From Enterococcus thailandicus (GTDB taxonomy: Bacteria > Bacillota > Bacilli > Lactobacillales > Enterococcaceae), in the NCBI RefSeq assembly GCF_001886265.1, contig NZ_JXLE01000006.1, positions 62,001 through 126,000 on the forward strand: a stretch of DNA of 64,000 nucleotides, given 5' to 3'. Shown piece by piece: positions 1 through 8,536 of this stretch. The position numbers were made by a program, and so were the translations under genes. Under the pieces are notes generated by a model. That model searched no databases and had not been told where the DNA came from. It saw nothing but the letters and a program-made list of their open reading frames with translations. Numbering within the stretch: position 1 is the first letter of the stretch; each line of letters opens with the position of its first letter.

Positions 1-404
1 CATGCCACATTCTTACCACACTTTCGACAATGACAATGATACAAGCTCCCATGAAAATTGACTAGCTGCTTGCTTCCTGCTCGCTCGTGCAAACCATCAA
101 TATTTTGTGATACAACAGCAACTTGCTTATTCGTCGCTAGCTGTGCCATTTCCAAATGAATAATATTAGGTTCTGCCTGAGGATGATATAATTTTTTTAC
201 AAACGAATAAAATTTTTCTGGCTCATGTTCCAACGCTTGAGTACTTAATAAATACTCTGGCTGTTCCATTCCTGCATACACACCTTTTAACGAACGGTAA
301 TCTGGAACTCCCGAAGGTGTCGAAACGCCTGCTCCTGTTAAAAAAGTAATCGACTGACTAGATAAGACTTCTTGAACTATTTTATCCATTATTTGGTCAT
401 TCAT
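1..404 (-). CDS. NAD-dependent protein deacylase, Sir2 family (3' end outside window)
   Basis: This is a partial gene; only the first ~134 codons are visible and the C-terminus lies left of base 1. It should remove acyl groups from lysines using NAD+. Visible landmarks are the NAD-binding GAGVST near residue 24, SQNIDG, the catalytic-histidine segment NFHGS, and the start of the zinc finger as C-H-C-R-K-C. The ATG at 404 is preceded by a GAGGTGAGG ribosome site. A perfect TATAAT -10 lies just upstream at 423-428 on the minus strand. The family call is firm; the acyl specificity cannot be read from the sequence. Confidence 0.93.
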   Translation of the reverse strand, partial: MNDQIMDKIVQEVLSSQSITFLTGAGVSTPSGVPDYRSLKGVYAGMEQPEYLLSTQALEHEPEKFYSFVKKLYHPQAEPNIIHLEMAQLATNKQVAVVSQNIDGLHERAGSKQLVNFHGSLYHCHCRKCGKNVA

Positions 405-668
405 GTTCCTCACCTCATCTTTATTATACTGAATTCAACAAAAAAGAAAGCACGAGAAAAGAATGATTAAAAAATTTGTTGAATACTTATACCAACAATC
501 ATCTTTTTATCGATACACATCCGTTTTCAAAAATGTGTGCTTCTTTTATTTACAATTTGCTACATTTCACCTACCATTTTTTGATTGGTAAACAATTAAA
601 TTTTAACATGAAAACACGCACTAAAAGTAAAACGATTCCATTTCTTGCGAATTTTATCACAATGACAA
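405..668. other. Intergenic stretch before the small membrane protein gene
   Basis: About 260 bases of AT-rich sequence without a convincing gene. Near the left end is the presumed sirtuin promoter on the minus strand (TATAAT at 423-428, no good -35 seen). A plus-strand open frame from 476 to 721 lacks a ribosome site and has low-complexity composition, so I do not call it. Nothing else is recognisable. Confidence 0.5.
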
Positions 669-697
669 CTGACAAAGAAATGAAAACGTGCTACAAT
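669..697 (+). promoter_or_regulatory. Sigma-A type promoter for the 97-aa membrane protein
   Basis: CTGACA at 669-674, a 17-base spacer and TACAAT at 692-697, ending about 30 bases before the start codon. Confidence 0.6.
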
Positions 698-727
698 ACA
701 GGCTGTATAAAAGAGAGGTGAATCAAT

Positions 728-1021
728 ATGGTACCATTTTTCATTTACTGGGGCGTTATTTTAGCGTGCATCGCTTGGTTAGCCTTAAGCGTCTTTTTCT
801 CTATCTTCTATTTCGTACGTAAAGAAAACGGCAATCTATGGGCATTCGCGTTATTTGACGTTATCGCTGCAATTGTTTTAGCCATTACATTAGCTGTTTA
901 TCGCACATGGGGTTGGGGAATCACTCAGTATTCTAGCCTGATTTATTTAGTGTTAGCAATTTATGGTGTAACAGTTATTTTACAAGCAATCTTAGGTCGC
1001 GAACCAAAAGCCGCAGCCTAA
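728..1021 (+). CDS. Small integral membrane protein, unknown function
   Basis: A 97-residue protein with three strongly hydrophobic segments (about residues 5-28, 38-57 and 68-90), short loops containing RKENG and YRTWGWG, and a basic/alanine tail. I do not recognise a family. The ATG follows GAGAGGTG, a good ribosome site, and the gene has its own promoter and a terminator, so it looks monocistronic. It probably sits in the cytoplasmic membrane; there is no signal peptide cleavage site and no catalytic motif. Neighbours (sirtuin, lysine-type transporter) give no functional hint. Confidence 0.8.
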   Translation: MVPFFIYWGVILACIAWLALSVFFSIFYFVRKENGNLWAFALFDVIAAIVLAITLAVYRTWGWGITQYSSLIYLVLAIYGVTVILQAILGREPKAAA

Positions 1022-1051
1022 CAATTGATAAACGATCAATTTAGTTTGACT

Positions 1052-1098
1052 AACTACAGCAATTTTCGTTTTTTGATGATTGCCGTAGTTTCTTTTTT
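1052..1098 (+). terminator. Intrinsic terminator after the small membrane protein gene
   Basis: AACTACaGCAAT at 1052-1063 pairs with ATTGCcGTAGTT at 1079-1090, followed by TCTTTTTT. Confidence 0.7.
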
Positions 1099-1235
1099 GT
1101 CTCTTCCTATTCACTCATTGCATATTTATTCTCTTTCAACAACATACACCTTTCCTCCTCTTTTCATAAAACATTTAAATTCATCCTATATTCCCTATAT
1201 TTATCAACAATTTTCAGAAAAATAATGGTAATTGA

Positions 1236-1264
1236 TTGACAAAGCCCCCAGAATAACGTAAACT
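1236..1264 (+). promoter_or_regulatory. Promoter of the lysine-riboswitch leader
   Basis: A consensus TTGACA at 1236-1241, a 17-base spacer and TAAACT at 1259-1264. It would start the transcript near 1271, leaving a leader of about 350 bases before the transporter gene. Confidence 0.6.
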
Positions 1265-1290
1265 TCTTTTTGTATAAATAACTGAATACG

Positions 1291-1502
1291 GGATTACCTC
1301 AATCAATGAGGTAGAGGTCGCGAGAATCATTACCCCTGTGGAGTGAAGCAAACATGTTGAAACAGGACTAGGGAGGATCGCCGAAATGTACTCTTTTTTG
1401 CTTAAAGTTTACGTTGGGACGCAAGTTAACAGCTTGCGGACTGTCTTAGCAGTGATGCTAAGTTGCGCTATGGTTTGTGTGGGGTTTATCGACCGATAAT
1501 TT
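1291..1502 (+). promoter_or_regulatory. Lysine riboswitch (L-box) aptamer
   Basis: The conserved L-box blocks appear in the correct order: GGTAGAGGTCGCGA at 1310-1323, AGGGAGGATCGCCGAA at 1370-1385, the GTTGGGAC joint near 1413, a GCAAG/CTTGC hairpin (1421-1437), then the invariant GGACTGTC (1438-1445), closed by a TTAGCA/TGCTAA hairpin (1446-1461). Established L-box aptamers bind free lysine. A terminator hairpin follows at 1504-1550, so the likely mode is premature termination when lysine is plentiful. The boundary of stem P1 is not resolved by eye. Confidence 0.9.
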
Positions 1503-1503
1503 T

Positions 1504-1550
1504 AACGACCATTTTGTATTTACAAGCTTGATGGTCGTTTTTTGTTTTTT
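1504..1550 (+). terminator. Riboswitch expression-platform terminator
   Basis: AACGACCAT at 1504-1512 pairs with ATGGTCGTT at 1531-1539, followed by a T-rich run. It lies between the lysine aptamer and the transporter start, as expected for lysine-controlled attenuation. Confidence 0.8.
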
Positions 1551-1625
1551 TAGATAAGCAGCTGCAACTCATTGTTCAATCAGACCGCTCGTTCAAGATG
1601 TATCAGAAAGAAGAGGAGAAAGAAC

Positions 1626-3218
1626 ATGAATAAAAATTTTGTTTCAGTTACCGTATTATTTGCATTTATCTTTTCATTATTTAGCGTAAGCACATCTGCT
1701 TTTGCCGATGAAAAAACACCCGACAACGAATTTCGCGTTGGGATGGAGGCAGGTTACGCTCCATTCAACTGGTCTCAACAAACGGATAAGAACAACGCAT
1801 TACCAATTGACGGACAAAAAAGTTACGCTGGTGGCTATGATGTTCAAATCGCAAAAAAAGTTGCTGACGGCTTAGGAAAAAATTTAGTTATCGTCCAAAC
1901 AAAATGGGATGGTTTAGCCCCTGCTCTTCAATCAGGAAAAATTGATGCAATCATCGCAGGGATGAGCCCGACTGCGGAAAGAAAAAAAGAAATTGATTTC
2001 ACCGACCCTTACTATGAGTCTCAATTAGTTGTGGTAGTTAAAAAAGACGGCAACTTTGCGAATGCAAAAAAACTAGCTGACTTAGAAAATGCGAAAATCA
2101 CTGCACAATTAAATACCTTCCACTATAGTGTCATCGACCAAATTCCAAATGTTCAAAAGCAACAAGCAATGGATAATTTCTCTGCTATGAGGACTGCCTT
2201 AGCTTCTGGAATGATTGATGGTTACGTCAGCGAGCGACCTGAAGGTGTCACAGCTACTAGCGTGAATAAAGACCTAAAAATGTTGGAATTCACAGGCGAA
2301 AATGGTTTTGAAACAAATGCAGAAGATGTTCAAATTGCCATCGGGATGCGCAAAAATGATACTGATATTCAAAAAGTCAATGGAATTCTTTCAGGTATCT
2401 CACAAGATGAGCGTACTGCAATGATGGATCAAGCAATCAAGGACCAGCCTGCTTCAACTGACGAAGAAGAACAATCAGGAATCTTTACCGATTTCAAAAA
2501 TATTTGGAACCAATATGGGGAAATGTTTCTTCGCGGTGCAGGTCTTACATTATTCATCGCATTGATTGGTACAATTGTCGGAACAACCCTTGGTTTATTG
2601 ATTGGTGTTTTCCGTACAATCCCTGAATCAGATAATAAAGTTACGCAGTTTTTCCAAAAAATCGCAAACGGTCTGCTTTCAATTTATATCGAAGTTTTCC
2701 GCGGGACACCGATGATGGTACAAGCAATGGTTATCTTCTATGGATTAGCTTTAGCATTTGGTATTTCATTGAACCGGACAATTGCAGCATTATTTATTGT
2801 TTCAATCAACACAGGTGCTTATATGACAGAAATCGTTCGTGGTGGTATTTTCGCCGTAGATGAAGGCCAGTTTGAAGCCGCACAAGCAATCGGGATGACA
2901 CATGGACAAACGATGCGTAAAGTTGTGATTCCTCAAGTCCTACGAAACATCTTACCAGCAACAGGTAATGAATTTGTAATCAACATTAAAGACACAGCTG
3001 TATTGAGTGTAATTGGTGTAGCAGACTTGTTCTTCCAAGGAAACTCTGCTTCCGGGGCAAACTTCCAATTCTTCCAAACCTTTACGATTGTAGGGATTAT
3101 TTACTTAGTTATGACCTTTACAATTACGAGAATCTTGCGTTTTGTTGAAAAGAAAATCGATGGCCCTTCAGCTTACACAAAAATTGAAGAAGTCGAAAAT
3201 TCAAACTTGCAAGAATAA
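1626..3218 (+). CDS. Amino-acid ABC transporter, fused substrate-binding and permease protein (probably lysine)
   Basis: A 530-residue fusion of the polar amino acid uptake type. Residues 1-28 form a signal peptide (ending STSAFADE). A family 3 solute-binding domain follows (about 35-270, with GMEAGYAPF and IIAGMSPTAERK), then a permease domain with several membrane segments from about 300 to 510 and an EAA loop (EAAQAIGM). A TTG at 1572 extends the frame, but the ATG at 1626 has a GAGGAG site and begins the signal peptide, so I use it. The ATPase partner starts 12 bases downstream. The lysine riboswitch points to lysine as substrate; that is inference. Confidence 0.93.
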   Translation: MNKNFVSVTVLFAFIFSLFSVSTSAFADEKTPDNEFRVGMEAGYAPFNWSQQTDKNNALPIDGQKSYAGGYDVQIAKKVADGLGKNLVIVQTKWDGLAPALQSGKIDAIIAGMSPTAERKKEIDFTDPYYESQLVVVVKKDGNFANAKKLADLENAKITAQLNTFHYSVIDQIPNVQKQQAMDNFSAMRTALASGMIDGYVSERPEGVTATSVNKDLKMLEFTGENGFETNAEDVQIAIGMRKNDTDIQKVNGILSGISQDERTAMMDQAIKDQPASTDEEEQSGIFTDFKNIWNQYGEMFLRGAGLTLFIALIGTIVGTTLGLLIGVFRTIPESDNKVTQFFQKIANGLLSIYIEVFRGTPMMVQAMVIFYGLALAFGISLNRTIAALFIVSINTGAYMTEIVRGGIFAVDEGQFEAAQAIGMTHGQTMRKVVIPQVLRNILPATGNEFVINIKDTAVLSVIGVADLFFQGNSASGANFQFFQTFTIVGIIYLVMTFTITRILRFVEKKIDGPSAYTKIEEVENSNLQE

Positions 3219-3230
3219 GGAGGAAGAAAC

Positions 3231-3971
3231 ATGAGCGAAACAATTATTGAAATCAATCATTTAAGAAAAAGCTTTGGTGAAAACGAAGTACTAAAAGACA
3301 TTAACGTGACGGTTAATAAAGGTGAAGTTGTAACGATTATCGGATCTTCTGGTTCAGGTAAATCAACCTTCTTACGCTGTATCAATCTTCTAGAAAAACC
3401 AACCGGTGGCGAAATTATTTACGAAGGTGAAAATGTCTTAGCCCCTAAATATAATTTGCCGAAATACCGTACACACTTAGGTATGGTGTTCCAATCGTTC
3501 AATTTATTCAATAATATGAATGTTTTAGAAAACTGTATGTCCGGTCAAGTGACCGTTTTAAAACGAGATAAAGAATCTGCACGAAAAATCGCCATTGAAA
3601 ATTTAGAAAAAGTTGGCATGGATCGCTACATCGAAGCGAGACCCTCTCAACTATCTGGTGGTCAAAAACAACGTGTCGCTATCGCACGCGCGTTATCTAT
3701 GGATCCGGATGTTTTATTATTCGATGAACCAACTTCAGCATTAGATCCAGAAATGGTTGGTGAAGTTCTAAACACAATGAAAGATTTAGCTCACACTGGG
3801 TTAACAATGATTATCGTGACACATGAAATGGAATTCGCAAAAGATGTTTCGGATCGCGTCATCTTCATGGATAAAGGGATCATCGCAGAAGAAGGCTCGC
3901 CTGAAGATATCTTTGTTCATCCAAAAGAAGATCGAACAAAAGAATTCTTATCACGCATTTTAAACAAATAA
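3231..3971 (+). CDS. Amino-acid ABC transporter ATP-binding protein (GlnQ type)
   Basis: A 246-residue ATPase that powers the fused binding-protein/permease encoded just upstream. Walker A is GSSGSGKS (38-45), the signature is LSGGQ near residue 141, Walker B is LLFDEP followed by the D-loop SALD, and the switch histidine lies in VTHEM. The start follows AAGGAGGAAG. The gene shares the riboswitch leader with its partner and ends at a strong terminator. Length and motifs are typical of the PAAT family, whose members form a two-protein system when the permease is fused to the binding domain. Confidence 0.95.
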   Translation: MSETIIEINHLRKSFGENEVLKDINVTVNKGEVVTIIGSSGSGKSTFLRCINLLEKPTGGEIIYEGENVLAPKYNLPKYRTHLGMVFQSFNLFNNMNVLENCMSGQVTVLKRDKESARKIAIENLEKVGMDRYIEARPSQLSGGQKQRVAIARALSMDPDVLLFDEPTSALDPEMVGEVLNTMKDLAHTGLTMIIVTHEMEFAKDVSDRVIFMDKGIIAEEGSPEDIFVHPKEDRTKEFLSRILNK

Positions 3972-3984
3972 ATCTTCAAACAAA

Positions 3985-4017
3985 AAACTAGGATCAAGCA
4001 AGATCCTAGTTTTTTTG
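3985..4017 (+). terminator. Terminator of the lysine-type ABC operon
   Basis: ACTAGGATC and GATCCTAGT arms with a six-base loop, followed by seven T residues. Confidence 0.85.
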
Positions 4018-4232
4018 TTGTCATCCTTCATTGAAGTCCAAAGATAGTTGATTAACCTGCGTTTTCATTTCTAACAATCAGAAAACTTTTTTGAATAGCT
4101 ATACCCTATTTTGACGGAGCTTATTTGTTTATTTTAGGAACTTTTTTCCACCTATTTAGAAAACAAAGTTGTCATTTTCTGAAAACTCTCTTAAACTTAA
4201 GATAATTACTTTTTAGTTAGGATGATTATTTT

Positions 4233-5585
4233 ATGGACGAAAATGAACAAGAACTACAGCGGGGACTTAAGAATCGGCATGTCCAACTGATTTCAATTGG
4301 GGGAGCAATTGGGACTGGCCTTTTCTTAGGTTCCGGAAAGACGATTCAGTTAGCGGGGCCTTCCATTTTACTCGCTTACTTGATTACTGGTTGTATTTGT
4401 TTTTTCATTATGCGTGCGCTAGGTGAGTTGCTTTTATCCAACACAAACAATCACTCTTTCCTAGATTTTATTGCAGAGTATCTTGGAAAAAAAGCGGCGT
4501 TTGTTACAGGATGGACTTATTGGTTTTGTTGGATTGCAATTGCTATGGCAGATTTAACCGCAATTGGGATGTACGTTCGGTATTGGGCACCTGGTGTTCC
4601 TCAATGGCTTCCAGAACTAATTGCTCTCATTTTACTGCTTGCTTTGAACATGGTCGCTGTCTCACTTTTTGGTGAACTAGAATTTTGGTTTGCACTAATC
4701 AAAGTGGTTGCCATTATTGCCTTCATTCTTGTTGGTGTCTACATGATTCTCACCCATTATCAAACAAGTGCTGGCCCTGCTGCTATTTCAACTCTGTGGT
4801 CACATGGAGGATTTTTTCCAAAAGGTGCAAAAGGATTTATTCTTTCCTTTCAAATGGTTACTTTTGCCTTCGCTGGTATCGAATTAGTTGGTTTGGTTGC
4901 TGGTGAAACAAAGAATCCGGAAAAAGTCTTGCCAGAAGCAATCAATAATATTCCAATTCGCATCATTTTATTTTATTTAGGTTCTCTATTTGTCATCATG
5001 TCAATCTACCCTTGGAACAGTCTAAACGCAAATGAAAGTCCGTTTGTGGAAGTATTTTCTGAAATTGGTATTACGATGGCTGCTTCAATCATCAATTTGG
5101 TCGTTTTAAGTGCTGCGGCATCTGCCTGTAATAGTGCAATTTATAGCACTGGACGAATGCTTCGTTCTCTTTCACAAGAAGGGAGCGCACCTAAACGATT
5201 TAAAAAATTAACCACTCATCATGTACCAGGACAATCATTGGTCTTTTCAACAATTATTATTTTTATTTCAGTTGTTCTTAATTACATTATGCCTAGTGAG
5301 GTCTTTACTTTAGTCAGTAGCATTGCAACCACTTGTTTCTTATTTATCTGGAGCATGCTTGTGTATACTCATTTAAAATATCGTCGGAGTATCTTAGGGA
5401 AGAAGTCACATTCATTCAAGATGCCTTTTTATCCGATTAGTAACTATCTTGTCTTTCTCTACATGTTATTCGTCTGTGGTGTATTGATCTTAGGTGAAGA
5501 TACTCGACTGGCATTTTTCTTAACTCCAATTTGGTTTATTGCTTTATTAACCATTTATCATTTGAAATATGAACGAAAAAAATAA
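4233..5585 (+). CDS. Amino-acid permease, APC superfamily AAT family (CycA-like)
   Basis: A 450-residue, roughly 12-segment secondary transporter for the cytoplasmic membrane. The N-terminus carries the AAT hallmark LKNRHVQLISIGGAIGTGLF (about 11-30); later come ETKNPEKVLPEAIN (226-239) and SACNSAIYSTGRML. The segment around ADLTAIGMYVRYW resembles D-serine/D-alanine/glycine permeases more than lysine permeases, but substrate assignment by eye is weak. The ribosome site (TTAGGATG) is only moderate. It stands alone, with its terminator shared with the convergent channel gene. Alternative: another neutral amino-acid permease of the same family. Confidence 0.88.
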   Translation: MDENEQELQRGLKNRHVQLISIGGAIGTGLFLGSGKTIQLAGPSILLAYLITGCICFFIMRALGELLLSNTNNHSFLDFIAEYLGKKAAFVTGWTYWFCWIAIAMADLTAIGMYVRYWAPGVPQWLPELIALILLLALNMVAVSLFGELEFWFALIKVVAIIAFILVGVYMILTHYQTSAGPAAISTLWSHGGFFPKGAKGFILSFQMVTFAFAGIELVGLVAGETKNPEKVLPEAINNIPIRIILFYLGSLFVIMSIYPWNSLNANESPFVEVFSEIGITMAASIINLVVLSAAASACNSAIYSTGRMLRSLSQEGSAPKRFKKLTTHHVPGQSLVFSTIIIFISVVLNYIMPSEVFTLVSSIATTCFLFIWSMLVYTHLKYRRSILGKKSHSFKMPFYPISNYLVFLYMLFVCGVLILGEDTRLAFFLTPIWFIALLTIYHLKYERKK

Positions 5586-5633
5586 AGAAACTCTTTTTCC
5601 AAAAGAAATTAGATTTGGAAAAAGAGTTTCTTT
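5584..5633. terminator. Bidirectional terminator between permease and TMEM175-like genes
   Basis: A perfect 20-base inverted repeat (5584-5603 with 5614-5633) around a ten-base loop. A/T-rich ends serve both convergent genes. Confidence 0.85.
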
Positions 5634-6240
5634 ATTTGCTCACTTCTTTTCTTTTGTGTAAAAAGATTTTCTGATAGTAATAGTCTGATTTTTTATAGGA
5701 CAATACCCATAAACCAGATACAAGGAAACGTCCAAACAAGCCAATCAATGGTTGAAAAAAGACCCCAATAATTAAACCAATATTGATAATCATCGAAATC
5801 ATGCTTCGATGATCCTTAGAAACTGTTTTGACTACATGAGAATCTTTGCTATTTGCTTTCAAAACTTGTTTGATTAAAATGCCGAAAGATAGACTCCACA
5901 TTGTGTAAACAATGACATAAGACATCTCAGGCCAAAATGCTGTCGGATTTCTCCCGACCCAGCTTGTAACTGATGGACAAAGTGTCAGCCAAAACAGCCA
6001 AAAGATATTTGCCCACACTACTCGATAATTAATTTTATCTGCCATTTGAAAGATGCGATGATGATTAACCCAAATCACTGCAACAAAGAGAAAACTGATT
6101 GAATACGCAAGCAAAGTATTTCTAATTCCCCACAACGATTGAAAATTAGCAGGATCAGGAATTTCAATATCTAACACCAATACGGTCAAAACAATGGCTA
6201 CCACACCATCTGTAAATGCCTCTAACCTTGATTTTGTCAT
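5632..6240 (-). CDS. TMEM175-like integral membrane protein (DUF1211)
   Basis: A 202-residue polytopic protein with about six membrane segments. The first helix holds RLEAFTDGVVAIVLT, the signature of the TMEM175/DUF1211 family (usually R-x3-F-[ST]-D). Characterised bacterial members are potassium-permeable channels, so potassium leak conductance is the family-based guess. Single-repeat bacterial proteins of this length are expected to act as tetramers. The gene is monocistronic, convergent with the permease and divergent from brnQ. Nothing in the sequence confirms ion selectivity. Confidence 0.82.
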   Translation of the reverse strand: MTKSRLEAFTDGVVAIVLTVLVLDIEIPDPANFQSLWGIRNTLLAYSISFLFVAVIWVNHHRIFQMADKINYRVVWANIFWLFWLTLCPSVTSWVGRNPTAFWPEMSYVIVYTMWSLSFGILIKQVLKANSKDSHVVKTVSKDHRSMISMIINIGLIIGVFFQPLIGLFGRFLVSGLWVLSYKKSDYYYQKIFLHKRKEVSK

Positions 6241-6392
6241 TTTTTTCTCCTTTACTTCAACGCTGATTTCATTTTAGCACTGGTTCTGCAAAAATACTTA
6301 CCAATAATACTGTATAAATTTTCAGAAAATTGTTGCGTACACACACAATTTCTGTTACCTTAAAAAAAATGAATTTTAAAGGAGACTCGTCT

Positions 6393-7754
6393 ATGACAAA
6401 AAAACTGTCATTTAAAGAAAGTATATTTATTGGTTCAATGCTTTTTGGATTATTTTTTGGAGCAGGAAACTTAATATTTCCTGTTCATATGGGACAAGAG
6501 GCTGGCTCAGCCGTTTTTTGGGCAAATCTTGGATTCCTAGTTACCGGAATTGGCTTGCCTTTCTTGGGTGTTATTGCCATTGGTGTATCAAAAAGCTCTG
6601 GTGTTTATGAACTGGCCCAACGCGTGAATCGGAAATATGCAATTATTTTTACTATTTTACTTTATTTAGTAGTTGGCCCCTTTTTTGCTTTACCACGGTT
6701 AGCCAGCACTTCGTTTGAAATTGGCTTGGCACCTTTCATTGCACCAAAGCAGCAATCACTTTTTCTAGCACTTTTTAGTATCTTATTCTTCTTTACTGCT
6801 TGGTGGTTATCACGTAGACCAACCAAAATTTTAGATTACGTTGGTAAGTTTTTAAATCCAATCTTTTTAGTTTTACTAGGAATCTTACTTTTATTAGGAT
6901 TTTTGAATCCACTTGGTTCCGTTGCTGATGCTCCAATCCAACCCCATTATCAAACACATGCCTTCTTCACTGGTTTCACTCAAGGCTACAATACGTTAGA
7001 TGCACTTGCTTCTCTAGCTTTTGGAATCATTATCGTCACAACGATTCGTGGAATGGGCATTACCAAATCATCAGATATTGCAAAAGGTACAATCAAATCG
7101 GGTGCAATCAGTGTTCTTTTGATGGGAATCATTTATACTCTGCTTTCTTACTTAGGAACGATGAGTTTAGGTATGTTTCCTTTAAGTGAAAATGGCGGAA
7201 TCGCTCTAGCTCAAATCGCTGATTATTATTTAGGAACTTACGGAAGTATCTTGCTAGCATTGATTGTCATTCTTGCTTGTTTAAAAACTGGCATTGGTTT
7301 AATCACGGCATTTGCCGAAACTTTTTCAGAACTTTTTCCAAAGAGAAGCTATTTATTTTTCGTAACACTAGCAAGTGTCCTTGCTTGCTTGGTTGCTAAT
7401 GTCGGCTTGACAAAGATTATCCAGATTTCTTTACCTGTTTTAATGTTTATTTATCCTTTAGCAATGACATTGATTTTATTGGTATTATGCGAGTCTTTGT
7501 TCAAAAAACGAGCATGTGTTTATCGAATGACTACGTACTTTACTTTGATCGCATCTGTTCTTGACGCATTAAATGCGTCACCTGCTGTCATCAAGGATAC
7601 ACCGTTTGTTCAAACGATTTTACGATTTGCTGAAAGCTATTTGCCATTCTTTTCCTTTGGCATGGGCTGGATTGTTCCAGCAATTATCGGTTTCGTTATT
7701 GGATTAGGCTGGAGCTTTATAAAAAAAGAAACTGTCACATCAGTAAATGAGTAA
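6393..7754 (+). CDS. brnQ: Branched-chain amino acid transport system II carrier protein
   Basis: A 453-residue LIVCS-family carrier for leucine, isoleucine and valine, driven by Na+ or H+. The N-terminus carries [12 protein letters not shown] and the protein has about 12 membrane segments, including [11 protein letters not shown] and [17 protein letters not shown], both typical of BrnQ. An upstream in-frame start exists at 6330, but ATG 6393 has AAAGGAG at 6378-6384 and the conserved N-terminus, so I use it. I see no T-box or other known leader. It is a single gene; downstream lies the candidate small-RNA locus. Confidence 0.93.
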   Translation: MTKKLSFKESIFIGSMLFGLFFGAGNLIFPVHMGQEAGSAVFWANLGFLVTGIGLPFLGVIAIGVSKSSGVYELAQRVNRKYAIIFTILLYLVVGPFFALPRLASTSFEIGLAPFIAPKQQSLFLALFSILFFFTAWWLSRRPTKILDYVGKFLNPIFLVLLGILLLLGFLNPLGSVADAPIQPHYQTHAFFTGFTQGYNTLDALASLAFGIIIVTTIRGMGITKSSDIAKGTIKSGAISVLLMGIIYTLLSYLGTMSLGMFPLSENGGIALAQIADYYLGTYGSILLALIVILACLKTGIGLITAFAETFSELFPKRSYLFFVTLASVLACLVANVGLTKIIQISLPVLMFIYPLAMTLILLVLCESLFKKRACVYRMTTYFTLIASVLDALNASPAVIKDTPFVQTILRFAESYLPFFSFGMGWIVPAIIGFVIGLGWSFIKKETVTSVNE

Positions 7755-7811
7755 CACTTTTTTGATTACTTTACGTGCGAAATTAGAAAGACATTTTTTT
7801 ATAGCTAAAAC

Positions 7812-7865
7812 TTAACAACTTTCGAAAAAAATCGTCACAAAATATTCACAACTTCACTCTATTAT
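7812..7865 (+). promoter_or_regulatory. Direct-repeat activator site and -10 of a candidate small RNA
   Basis: TCACAA at 7835-7840 recurs at 7846-7851, an 11-base period typical of OmpR-family response-regulator sites. A related TTAACAA lies three periods upstream (7812-7818). A -10-like TATTAT is at 7860-7865 and no good -35 is seen, which fits an activated promoter. The regulator is not identified. Confidence 0.45.
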
Positions 7866-7871
7866 ATAGAC

Positions 7872-7952
7872 ATACCAACAAACAACCCTAACAACACTTT
7901 TTCATTTTTAACTCCTTTCCTGCTAGCCCCCCAGCTAGCAGGATCTTTTTTT
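7872..7952 (+). ncRNA. Candidate small regulatory RNA with anti-Shine-Dalgarno stretch
   Basis: The predicted transcript is about 80 bases: an unstructured A/C-rich 5' part, then ACTCCTTTCC (7911-7920), whose core is complementary to ribosome-binding sites such as GGAAAGGAG. A perfect nine-base terminator stem (7919-7927 with 7934-7942), a CCCCCA loop and a T run complete it. No start codon with a ribosome site and no conserved open frame is present. C-rich loops and CU-rich seeds are common in Gram-positive regulatory RNAs that block translation. This is inference from layout; expression is untested. Confidence 0.5.
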
Positions 7953-7966
7953 ATAAAACAAATCAA

Positions 7967-8004
7967 AAAAGAGCTTTTCTATCAGCTGATAGAAAAGCTC
8001 TTTT
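7967..8004. terminator. Bidirectional terminator
   Basis: A perfect 38-base palindrome (AAAAGAGCTTTTCTATCAG and its complement) centred at 7985/7986. It serves the minus-strand gene ending at 8031 and backs up the small-RNA terminator. Confidence 0.85.
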
Positions 8005-8030
8005 AGTTTCCTTAAAATAAAACACCAATC

Positions 8031-8405
8031 TTAACGTGATAAACGTTCTTGTTCTCCACTTGGCGATAAGCTCGTGATTTTTTCAATTTGCTCAATGGGA
8101 ATCATCCGAATTTGTTGCTCTTCATTTCGTAAACGAATCATGACACGTTCTTTTTCAACGATTTTTGTCGCTACCCATCCAGATACTGTTTCATGCTTAT
8201 TACTTAAACGATTTTCTCTCACTTGCAAAACAACTAGACTATTTTGTACCGCAGCTTTTTGAAGCTCAAGAACAAACTCTCCTTGTTTACGTACATTCTT
8301 GGCCTTTTCTTCTGTATCATTGACAAAAGAATCAAAAAACTGATACGACGTATGCGTCACTAACTTGGTAAGTTTCTTCATTGGTGATACTGTTTCCTCG
8401 TCCAT
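8031..8405 (-). CDS. Conserved-looking cytoplasmic protein of unknown function
   Basis: A 124-residue soluble protein without signal peptide or membrane segment. The N-terminal half is helical and charged (MKKLTKLVTHTSYQFF, EEKAKNVRKQGEFVLELQKA). The C-terminal part (about 72-114: GWVATKIVEKERVMIRLRN then IRMIPIEQIEKIT) reads like a small beta-barrel, loosely similar to YolD-like domains; I would not name it on that basis. The ribosome site AAAAGGAGGAG lies upstream of ATG 8405. It is last in a minus-strand series after the phosphatase gene, with a 131-base gap. Confidence 0.75.
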   Translation of the reverse strand: MDEETVSPMKKLTKLVTHTSYQFFDSFVNDTEEKAKNVRKQGEFVLELQKAAVQNSLVVLQVRENRLSNKHETVSGWVATKIVEKERVMIRLRNEEQQIRMIPIEQIEKITSLSPSGEQERLSR

Positions 8406-8536
8406 CGAATGTACTCCTCCTTTTGCTAAGAAAGTAATGAATTAAGTAATTTTATTTTACCTAAATCTAATGGAAAAAACAAGAAAATAAGCTTTCTGAT
8501 TAAAACCTTCTCGTTCGTTTTTTAATATACAACTTG

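Noticed and set aside
476-721. 81-codon plus-strand frame before the small membrane protein
   Set aside because: It has no ribosome site, crosses the promoter of the next gene and has unstructured composition.
1025-1225. 66-codon frame after the small membrane protein
   Set aside because: It covers the terminator at 1052-1098 and has no ribosome site.
4685-4906. 73-codon frame inside the amino-acid permease
   Set aside because: Out-of-frame shadow, rich in Cys/Trp/Ser, with no start signal of its own.
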